Made by a program: the position numbers and the translations under genes. The notes below the pieces were generated by a model that did not search any database, was not told the DNA's origin, and saw only the letters and a program-made list of their open reading frames with translations. 6,156 nt of DNA, from contig DAOVGJ010000217.1 of the NCBI GenBank assembly GCA_030672465.1, positions 1 to 6,156 on the forward strand, in the 5' to 3' direction. Below are positions 1-4,691 of this stretch, in pieces. The stretch comes from Pseudomonadota bacterium (GTDB lineage: Bacteria > Desulfobacterota > BSN033 > WVXP01 > G020346125). Numbering within the stretch: the stretch's first letter is position 1; each line of letters begins with the position of its first letter.

Positions 1-1
1 C

Positions 2-499
2 TTGCCGTTTCTCGTAGCCATTTTAATCCAATCCCCCGTAGGCTGCAAAAAAGAGGCCCCCAAGGAGAAGAGGCCTCTGGCCCCTGATTTCACCTTGCCT
101 TCCGTCGATGGAAAAACCATAACCCTCTCCCAGTTGAGGGGGAAGGTAGTCCTGCTCGATTTCTGGGCAACGTGGTGTGCCCCATGTCGATTGGCCATAC
201 CCCACCTCAACGATCTGTACAAGGCTTATCGGGAAAGGGGCCTGGAAATCATTGGGGTGAGCTTGGACACGGGGAGTCAGGAACGGGTTAGAAGGTTCGC
301 CGTCAATATGGGCATCAAATACACCATCATTATGGCCGATGATGAGGTGGTCAAAAATTACGGTATATCCCCCATCCCGACCACCTATCTCATAGACCGG
401 AACGGCCATCTATGCAATAAATGGGTTGGATTCAGCCAAAATCTTATGAGCAAGATCTCCGCTGAGACTGAAAGGCTATTATCGCAAAAAGGCGGTTAA
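2..499 (+). CDS. TlpA-like thioredoxin-fold thiol-disulfide oxidoreductase (5' partial)
   Basis: This is an exported thioredoxin-fold protein of the TlpA/ResA/AhpC-TSA group, which reduces or exchanges disulfides of proteins outside the cytoplasm, often during cytochrome c maturation. Counting from the first visible TTG codon, the redoxin domain opens at APDF (residues 27-30). The active-site motif WCAPC lies at 58-62 (Cys59 and Cys62), preceded by the usual FWATW context. The cis-proline loop IPTTYLID starts at 125, with Pro126 as the likely cis-Pro. Residues 2-15 are hydrophobic and end in Gly-Cys followed by Lys-Lys-Glu, so this is probably the end of a signal peptide. Cys15 could be a lipidated cysteine, but the preceding Ser-Pro-Val-Gly is a poor lipobox. 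No basic n-region is visible and the frame is open to the left edge, so the true start lies outside the window. The exact substrate cannot be assigned. It converges on the minus-strand unit that ends at 668. Confidence 0.9.
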   Translation: MPFLVAILIQSPVGCKKEAPKEKRPLAPDFTLPSVDGKTITLSQLRGKVVLLDFWATWCAPCRLAIPHLNDLYKAYRERGLEIIGVSLDTGSQERVRRFAVNMGIKYTIIMADDEVVKNYGISPIPTTYLIDRNGHLCNKWVGFSQNLMSKISAETERLLSQKGG

Positions 500-519
500 T
501 CCCCAAACCTTACCACTGC

Positions 520-681
520 TTGATTTCACCCATCATCGTGTCTTTTCATGAGAAGTATCCGGAACTCCGTATCGGTTGGGGGATTCCTGAAAATAAGTAC
601 CTTGTGGTCGATAAACCCGCCATCGTGGCAACCAGCGTCGGGGGACCAAGGTCAGGGGTAAATCGGCTCAGCCTCCATTAG
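520..681 (+). other. Possible small ORF or gene remnant, 53 codons
   Basis: An open plus-strand frame runs from TTG at 520 to TAG at 679-681, in a different phase from the oxidoreductase gene that ends 20 bp earlier. Its translation looks protein-like: HEKYPELRIGWGIPENKYLV and then VDKPAIVATSVGG. No Shine-Dalgarno is visible before the TTG. The stretch has the spacing Lys-x4-Asp-x6-Thr-Ser, which loosely recalls the HxK(x)4D(x)6G(S/T) motif of phospholipase D-like proteins, but the His is Glu and the Gly is Thr. It could be a decayed fragment of such a gene, a short unknown gene, or chance. The minus strand is also open here for a similar length, which weakens the case. It overlaps the end of the 52-aa gene by 14 bp. 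The rest of 500-667 shows no terminator-like hairpin with a T-run on either strand. Confidence 0.2.
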
Positions 682-826
682 GAGCAACCCCCTCTTCTTC
701 CCGCTCTTCCTCCCGAAAGACTTCTATTACGCTTCTCACGTTGATGCCGGCCTCTTCGAGGGCTTTCCTGATATCCTTTGCCTTGACACTTTTCGCCTTA
801 ACGATGAAATTAACCCTTTCAGCCAA
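668..826 (-). CDS. Small 52-aa protein of unknown function, TTG start
   Basis: A short gene read leftwards, 48 bp after the J-like/HTH gene stops. The start is TTG at 826-824, with GGGAGG eight bases upstream; an in-frame TAG two codons before it excludes a longer protein, and no ATG lies in frame downstream. The predicted protein begins MAERVNFIVKAKSVKAKDIR and continues through a helix-like KALEEAG, then INVRSVIEVF, and ends in a very acidic tail (REEEREEEG, residues 38-46). The pattern suggests a compact beta-alpha-beta unit (about residues 4-36) with a charged tail. There is no signal peptide, membrane segment or cysteine. I do not recognise the family. Same strand, short spacing and a good ribosome site suggest co-transcription with the ATPase and J-like/HTH genes and a possible accessory role for them, but that is inference. 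Confidence 0.6.
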   Translation of the reverse strand: MAERVNFIVKAKSVKAKDIRKALEEAGINVRSVIEVFREEEREEEGVAPNGG

Positions 827-874
827 CCCCTAACCCTCCCGAACGAGTTTTCTTCCCGAGCCTCCGTCTTCCGC

Positions 875-1474
875 TCATTCGTTCCGCGCCTTCCGCCATT
901 GATGATAGGATTCCAAGTAACTGTCGACTACCCTATGGGCATCCAGGTTGAGCGCCTTGGCGTATTCCATGATGAATCCCCGGATGTATACCAGCGCGGG
1001 TAGGTTTTCGAAACTCTCCTGCTCGAGCCACTCCAAGTTCTGCCTGTTGATCTTGGTTTTCTGTGATATCTGCTTGAGGTCAAAACCCATGGATTCCCTA
1101 ATTCCCCTCAGACTACTTCCCCTAAATCTGAACCCATTGGGAAATGGAATACCCGCCAACTCTTCCCGAACGGGATGGACTTCTTGATTGGCGGTAACCT
1201 CAACGGGCTCCCCTGAGAAAACCTTTTCCCCTAGGTCTTCCAGCTTTCTGTCATACTCCGATCTAAATCTCTCATCCGTCAAAACCCGGTAAGCTTCGTC
1301 CATGGCGGCGTTGACCTCCTTGAGCTCTTCGGGCCCCAGAAGGGAATAGATGGCCATGGAATTGGAGCTGAAGATTTCCTTTTCCCTCCGGTAGGCCTTT
1401 CGGATCTCCTCGGCCGATGCCCCCCTGGGGACCTCCAACAAATCATAATAGGTCTGGTCTTTGACTCGCTTCAT
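875..1474 (-). CDS. J-like domain (no HPD) fused to a RodZ-type HTH domain
   Basis: A 199-aa soluble protein with two domains. Residues 8-76 match a DnaJ J domain: YYDLLEVPRGASAEEIRKAY, then the late helix AYRVLTDERFRSEYDRKL. The HPD tripeptide that activates Hsp70 is absent; the aligned positions are Ser36-Ser37-Asn38, so it probably does not stimulate DnaK. After a charged linker (about 77-120), residues 121-187 match the HTH_25 domain found at the N terminus of RodZ: LRGIRESMGFDLKQIS, KTKI, then LPALVYIRGFIMEYAKAL. RodZ uses this domain to contact cytoskeletal MreB, while other members bind DNA. Unlike RodZ, no transmembrane segment or periplasmic part follows. Its ATG overlaps the ATPase stop as ATGA, and the only purine-rich stretch (GAGG) touches the ATG, so translation is probably coupled. 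It is likely a partner or adaptor of the ATPase; the direct target is unknown. Confidence 0.85.
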   Translation of the reverse strand: MKRVKDQTYYDLLEVPRGASAEEIRKAYRREKEIFSSNSMAIYSLLGPEELKEVNAAMDEAYRVLTDERFRSEYDRKLEDLGEKVFSGEPVEVTANQEVHPVREELAGIPFPNGFRFRGSSLRGIRESMGFDLKQISQKTKINRQNLEWLEQESFENLPALVYIRGFIMEYAKALNLDAHRVVDSYLESYHQWRKARNE

Positions 1475-2442
1475 CCCTCGGAATTAAACAGAAATGGCTT
1501 GTCAACGATCAATTTTAACGTGATCTCGTTGATGCACTTAGAAGCCCTGGATTGTGGAAATTCCAAGACCAAGGGTTTCCTCTTTTGGATCGATTGCCAT
1601 ACGTCATTATCGTAGACGATATAACCCAGGTAATCCATGGAGATTCCAAAGTACTTCAAAAAGGCGCTCTTCATGGAAAAGCCGATATCAATATCGCCCT
1701 TGGTCCTTACCTGATTGACGATGAGCTTCGGCCTGAAGTTCTCCAACTCCTTCTCCAACCTGAGGCCTATGGATTTATCGATTTCCCCCGCCAATTCTAT
1801 GATATCAAAGGGGGTTCTGATTCCCCTCTCGTTCCTCTGATCCAAGGCCGTTTCGATGATTTCCTTCACCCCGTAGTGAGAAATAATCCTTTTCACCTTT
1901 CGAAAGAATGCGCTTTTGATAAAGCGATAGGTATTTTCTATGCAGGTCGGCTCCGGGGTGACCACCAATATTTCGTTCTCGGACATGAGGAAGAAGTCCA
2001 ACACATTGAAGGAGTTCCCAGCTCCCAGATCCAGTATGATATAGTCGACGTCCAAGGAATTGATATGCCGGATCAGCTTCCACTTTTGTGGCTCCTTTGG
2101 ATTTGCAGCATTAAGAAGGTCTTGGGCGCCGACGACCAATCCCAGGTTTGGGATACCGGTATCCACAACCACATCCCGAATCCCTTCAACTCTCTTATTG
2201 ATTAAATCGGACAAGGTTCGCTGGGGAAAGGAAAGGCCTAAAAAGGTGTGAATATTGGCGCCCCCCAAGTCGGTATCAATCAATACCACCTCCTCGCCGA
2301 ACCTGGAAAGGCAGATTCCCAAATTCACTGCGATGAAGGTCTTGCCGCTTCCCCCTTTCCCTCCACCAATGGTCCATATGGACCTCCGACCCTTACCTCC
2401 CTTCCTTCCTTCCCCTTGATCCACGGAAAAAGATGCCGTCAA
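1471..2442 (-). CDS. MinD/ParA-family ATPase
   Basis: A 323-aa P-loop ATPase of the MinD/FlhG/ParA class (deviant Walker A). These proteins cycle between ADP monomers and ATP dimers to position cell-division, flagellar, chemosensory or DNA cargo. The deviant Walker A GGKGGSGKT is at residues 27-35, with signature Lys29 and P-loop Lys34. The switch region is LIDTDLGGANIHTFLG (54-69) and the Walker B-like strand is DYIILDLGAG (133-142, Asp138). No basic amphipathic helix like the MinD membrane-targeting tail is visible at the C terminus, so membrane binding is not indicated. The start is TTG at 2442-2440, with AGAGGA about seven bases upstream and an in-frame TGA nine codons upstream; an internal GTG at codon 7 has no ribosome site. 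The lack of nearby flagellar, division or partition genes leaves the cargo open. It is the first gene of the leftward unit. Confidence 0.93.
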   Translation of the reverse strand: MTASFSVDQGEGRKGGKGRRSIWTIGGGKGGSGKTFIAVNLGICLSRFGEEVVLIDTDLGGANIHTFLGLSFPQRTLSDLINKRVEGIRDVVVDTGIPNLGLVVGAQDLLNAANPKEPQKWKLIRHINSLDVDYIILDLGAGNSFNVLDFFLMSENEILVVTPEPTCIENTYRFIKSAFFRKVKRIISHYGVKEIIETALDQRNERGIRTPFDIIELAGEIDKSIGLRLEKELENFRPKLIVNQVRTKGDIDIGFSMKSAFLKYFGISMDYLGYIVYDNDVWQSIQKRKPLVLEFPQSRASKCINEITLKLIVDKPFLFNSEG

Positions 2443-2475
2443 TTCCTCTTCCTCTGGTCCCCTTCACTTCCCCAT

Positions 2476-2517
2476 GGTTCCACGAGCTGAACCCTCTTAC
2501 GATATCGGGTTCCACGA
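2476..2517. repeat. Direct repeat GGTTCCACGA x2, possible operator
   Basis: GGTTCCACGA occurs at 2476-2485 and exactly again at 2508-2517, 32 bp apart, which is about three helical turns and places both copies on the same face of the DNA. The near copy ends 34 bp upstream of the TTG start of the ATPase gene. The palindrome CGATATCG (2500-2507) lies between them, and the near copy also forms a small stem (GGTTC with GAACC) on either strand. This arrangement would suit a dimeric repressor or activator, or an RNA hairpin in the leader. The regulator is unknown. Confidence 0.45.
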
Positions 2518-2561
2518 CACGATCATTGGGGACAGCTTATTTTGGATGAATAGCACAAATA

Positions 2562-2602
2562 GCCCGAGCATCGCAGACATTGAGGGACGTCCTGGCTCGG
2601 GC
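2562..2602. repeat. 8-bp inverted repeat with internal palindrome
   Basis: GCCCGAGC at 2562-2569 is the exact reverse complement of GCTCGGGC at 2595-2602. The 25-nt loop contains a second perfect palindrome, GGACGTCC, at 2585-2592. No T-run follows on either strand, so it is not an intrinsic terminator. It could be a protein-binding site or a structural element of a leader transcript. Confidence 0.4.
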
Positions 2603-2860
2603 GAATCTTTATGGTCTCTACTGGCTCTACTAAGCAAATATCATGCCCATCTGGAGAGGACGAGCTGTACGCTTTTGATCTTCCCCCGTCTCACTCTTCC
2701 CCGACTCCTTACGCGCCTGACCTCTCCCATCGGCTTCAGCAAAAACTCCTCTCACGATTGGCCGAATACCATCGACCATGATATGAGGGATAGTTGATGC
2801 AAAAGGGGCTCCAAATAAGGAAGACGTGACATCGCTTCCGGCACAAATAGCTGTTCATCT

Positions 2861-2887
2861 TCTATAATGATATGGGGGTTTTGTCAA
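2861..2887 (-). promoter_or_regulatory. Candidate sigma-70 promoter reading toward the ATPase gene
   Basis: On the minus strand a perfect -35 box TTGACA (2887-2882) is followed, after a 15-bp spacer, by TATAGA (2866-2861). The spacer is shorter than the usual 17 bp, so strength is doubtful. It lies just past the stop of the TtcA-like gene, where a promoter for the next leftward unit would be expected. The same bases carry a perfect TATAAT on the plus strand (2863-2868), with only a poor -35 in front of it. Confidence 0.4.
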
Positions 2888-2919
2888 GCCAATCCTCTTT
2901 CCAGGGGAATATGGACGCC

Positions 2920-3672
2920 CTATAACAGATAATCCCGTTTTATATTTTCCAGCGACCTTAAAATATTCCCCATGATCTTTGGATTTTTCGCCGTCATGGC
3001 CTTCAGCATCTCCCTGATCTCCCACCGTTTCGAACGAGTGATGCTTGGACAACTGTTCTCCCATGTCGGCAAACCCATTTTACTGGCCAGCTGGAGGATC
3101 TTTTCCTTAGGTAAAAAGGCAAAAGGTCGAATGATAGACAATACCCCGCCGAAAAGGGGTAAAAAGGGGACCATGGTGCTCATTTCACCACTATAAAACA
3201 TATTCAACAAGAGGGTTTCGATAATGTCATCCCTTGTGTGGGCTAAAGCCACTTTATTGCATCCCAATTGATGCGCCAGTTCGAATAGCCTTTTGCGCCT
3301 CAACCGGGAGCAAAGGAAACATGGATTCTCCCTATTTTCAGTACCATGAGCAATCCTCCCTATCTCGGTCACATCGATTCGATACCGGTATCCTCGACGA
3401 AGGAGGTAATCCTCAAGGGGTCGATACCCTTCTTGGTCGAATCCCAAATGGATATGGATGGCCACCAATTCATATATAATGGGAACCCTCTTTTTCCGTT
3501 CGGTCAACAGGTGCAAGAGGGTCAAGCTGTCCACACCTCCGGAAATCGCCACCCCAATACGATCTCCTTCTTCGATTTGCCGGTAGCGATGGATAGCCCT
3601 TCCCATCTGCCTGATAACTTCTTCTTCTAAATAAGACCGTGTCCTTCTCGAAGATGGATAAACTCCCCTCAT
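2920..3672 (-). CDS. ttcA: TtcA-like tRNA 2-thiocytidine synthetase
   Basis: An ATP pyrophosphatase (PP-loop) enzyme of the TtcA family, which adenylates cytidine 32 of certain tRNAs and replaces its oxygen with sulfur using a [4Fe-4S] cluster. With the start chosen here the protein has 250 residues. The PP-loop SGGVDS is at 44-49. The family signature CFLCSRLRR (118-126) supplies Cys118 and Cys121, and Cys208 in the segment NSCPSI aligns with the third cluster cysteine. The segment LAHTRDDIIETLLLNMFYSG (143-162) is typical of TtcA. ATG at 3672-3670 is preferred over a GTG at 3717: it overlaps the stop of the upstream glycosylase gene as ATGA and has GGAGGGG a few bases upstream, so translation is probably coupled. 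Related PP-loop thiolases that modify other tRNA positions share these motifs, so the exact nucleotide is inferred. Confidence 0.85.
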   Translation of the reverse strand: MRGVYPSSRRTRSYLEEEVIRQMGRAIHRYRQIEEGDRIGVAISGGVDSLTLLHLLTERKKRVPIIYELVAIHIHLGFDQEGYRPLEDYLLRRGYRYRIDVTEIGRIAHGTENRENPCFLCSRLRRKRLFELAHQLGCNKVALAHTRDDIIETLLLNMFYSGEMSTMVPFLPLFGGVLSIIRPFAFLPKEKILQLASKMGLPTWENSCPSITRSKRWEIREMLKAMTAKNPKIMGNILRSLENIKRDYLL

Positions 3673-4313
3673 AACCCCTCCAGGGGGCACCCACCACAGC
3701 GAGGAACCCTTCGACACCAGTGCTTTCCCAAAAAGACCAACAGGGCGTGAAATTCATTATATATTCCAACGTCTCGGCCTAATTCCCCCATCACCATGCC
3801 TTGAACCTCCTCATAGCTCCAATTTTCGGAGATGAGCTTGTGTCTGGAAAAGATCCTCTTTGTATAGGCGTCAACGACGAAGATGGGTTCTCCCAGTGCG
3901 TATAGGATGATGCTATCGGCGGTCTCGGGGCCAATCCCATCGACCTTCAACAATTTCTCCCTCAAGGAGCCCCGATCCTGGGATCTCATCCGGTTCACAT
4001 CACCATCGAACTCTTCGTACAAGAAGTCAACGAATCGTTTTAGGCGCTTTGCCTTTAATCGATAAAAACCCGATGGCTTAATAACCTGGGCTAGCTCATC
4101 CCTGTCAACACCTCTCATCCCCGGGGCGCTCAATATCCCCGCCTTCTTCAAATTGTCGATAGCCTTTTCCACATTTGACCATGAGGTATTTTGGGTCAGT
4201 ATGGCTCCCACGATAACCTCGAATGGAGACTCCCCAGGCCACCAATGGCGAGGTCCAACTGCGCGCAATAGCCTCTCATACATCTCAACCAGGATTTTCC
4301 CCTTTTGCCCCAT
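3669..4313 (-). CDS. MagIII-like endonuclease III-related DNA glycosylase
   Basis: A 214-aa HhH-GPD DNA glycosylase. The opening HWWPGESPFEVIVGAILTQN (23-42) and the hairpin region VDGIGPETADSIILYALG (124-141) are typical of the endonuclease III-related group that contains Helicobacter MagIII, an enzyme removing 3-methyladenine. The catalytic aspartate is Asp148 in FVVDAYTKR. The lysine that gives endonuclease III its lyase activity is replaced by Glu130, so a monofunctional base-excising glycosylase is expected. Only three cysteines (200, 206, 209) stand where endonuclease III has four cluster ligands, and the protein ends five residues later, so a [4Fe-4S] cluster is doubtful. Start ATG at 4313-4311 has AGGGAGAGG upstream. 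It is the first gene of a pair with the TtcA-like gene. Alkylated-base repair is inferred from the family; the substrate range is not readable from sequence. Confidence 0.88.
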   Translation of the reverse strand: MGQKGKILVEMYERLLRAVGPRHWWPGESPFEVIVGAILTQNTSWSNVEKAIDNLKKAGILSAPGMRGVDRDELAQVIKPSGFYRLKAKRLKRFVDFLYEEFDGDVNRMRSQDRGSLREKLLKVDGIGPETADSIILYALGEPIFVVDAYTKRIFSRHKLISENWSYEEVQGMVMGELGRDVGIYNEFHALLVFLGKHWCRRVPRCGGCPLEGL

Positions 4314-4331
4314 CGTGCTTACCTCTCCCTA

Positions 4332-4361
4332 AACATAGAGTATCGAAGAAGCTACTGTCAA
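4332..4361 (-). promoter_or_regulatory. Candidate sigma-70 promoter for the glycosylase-ttcA pair
   Basis: On the minus strand a perfect -35 box TTGACA (4361-4356) is followed by an 18-bp spacer and TATGTT (4337-4332). The tract AAAAATTTTT (4360-4369) overlaps and precedes the -35, as an UP-element would. Transcription would begin near 4325, only about a dozen bases before the ATG, leaving a very short leader that still includes GAGG of the ribosome site. Confidence 0.5.
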
Positions 4362-4414
4362 AAATTTTTCTAGTGATCTCTGAAAAGCTGGGAAAAGGAG
4401 CTCTGAGCGCAAAA

Positions 4415-4454
4415 TTATGCGGTGTTGCAGTGCTGCAGTCATGCGGTTTTGCAG
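4415..4454. repeat. Five-copy degenerate octamer tandem array, consensus TNNTGCRG
   Basis: Forty bases divide exactly into five octamers: TTATGCGG, TGTTGCAG, TGCTGCAG, TCATGCGG and TTTTGCAG. Positions 1, 4, 5, 6 and 8 are invariant (T, T, G, C, G) and position 7 is A or G. The first two and last two units also form a 15-bp near-repeat with a 24-bp period (4417-4431 and 4441-4455, one mismatch). Flanking octamers do not fit. A single related unit (TTTGCAGT) recurs at 4524-4531. The array lies between divergent genes. Confidence 0.75.
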
Positions 4455-4664
4455 TCCACATTCTAATTCAAGTGTGTTGGAAACCACAACTCCGCCGTGT
4501 AAGCCCAGAGGGCGAGTTTTGGATTTGCAGTGAAGCGAACTTGAGAATGGTCGAGAAAATATTTTGAGCAGCGAAGAGCAACCTTAAAATGAATGAACTA
4601 CGAAAATATTTCTTCGAAAACAAGCAAGCTTCAGAGCTGAAAATGATTGATTTTTCAATACATT

Positions 4665-4691
4665 GGAGATATCATTAAAATGAGTTTATGA
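4665..4691 (+). promoter_or_regulatory. Translation start region with three-codon mini-ORF overlapping the relA/spoT start
   Basis: The nearest good Shine-Dalgarno core, GGAG at 4665-4668, is 19 bases from the gene's ATG (4688), too far for direct use, but 11 bases from another ATG at 4680. That ATG opens a three-codon frame (Met-Ser-Leu) whose TGA (4689-4691) overlaps the gene's ATG as ATGA. Ribosomes could load at the mini-ORF and restart at the enzyme's start. It may equally be chance in AT-rich sequence. Confidence 0.35.

Larger units (their letters stand above)
2443..2919. other. 477-bp intergenic region upstream of the ATPase gene
   Basis: No convincing gene lies here. Seen directly: a 10-bp direct repeat next to the ATPase start (2476-2485 and 2508-2517), the palindrome CGATATCG (2500-2507), an 8-bp inverted repeat (2562-2569 with 2595-2602), an 11-bp direct repeat GCACAAATAGC (2553-2563 and 2841-2851), and a leftward promoter candidate at 2861-2887. 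On the minus strand two open stretches lack good starts: 74 codons (2633-2854), containing SSLFGAPFASTIPHIMVDG, and 55 codons in another phase (2526-2690), ending in a cysteine-rich piece with spacing C-x2-C-x4-C-x6-C. They may be remnants of one frameshifted gene, or chance. If the promoter serves the ATPase gene, the leader would be about 410 nt, long enough to hold regulatory RNA structure. Confidence 0.6.
4314..4687. other. Divergent intergenic region with octamer array and AT-rich tail
   Basis: This 374-bp stretch separates the leftward repair/thiolation pair from the rightward relA/spoT gene. It holds the leftward promoter (4332-4361), a five-copy octamer array (4415-4454), and then sequence that can fold: 4459-4473 pairs with 4539-4549 (CATTCT and CAAGT against ACTTGAGAATG, with a 4-nt bulge), enclosing small stems such as GCCC/GGGC at 4503-4513. 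An AT-rich segment follows with AAAATATTTT (4556-4565) and a second GAAAATATTT (4602-4611). TAAAAT at 4585-4590 is a weak -10 candidate for the rightward gene without a good -35. I see no convincing gene here. Confidence 0.6.

Noticed and set aside
1552..2205. 217-codon plus-strand ORF
   Set aside because: Entirely antisense to the ATPase gene, which has complete ATPase motifs in its own frame.
2562..2602. Intrinsic terminator
   Set aside because: The stem is GC-rich, but the loop is 25 nt and no T-run follows on either strand.
2474..2797. 107-codon plus-strand ORF in the gap upstream of the ATPase gene
   Set aside because: No ribosome site, low-complexity Ser/Leu/Thr-rich text, and its 5' end lies in the repeats upstream of a clear divergent gene. 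It looks like chance.
3673..3717. Longer TtcA-like start at GTG 3717
   Set aside because: It would add 15 unconserved-looking residues and a 49-bp overlap with the glycosylase gene; the ATG at 3672 has a ribosome site and the ATGA overlap.
4415..4455. CRISPR array
   Set aside because: Units are only 8 bp with no unique spacers.
4223..4567. 114-codon plus-strand ORF
   Set aside because: Its first quarter is antisense to the glycosylase gene and the rest reads through the octamer array, whose 24-bp period keeps frames open (giving a repeated CGxAV). No ribosome site.
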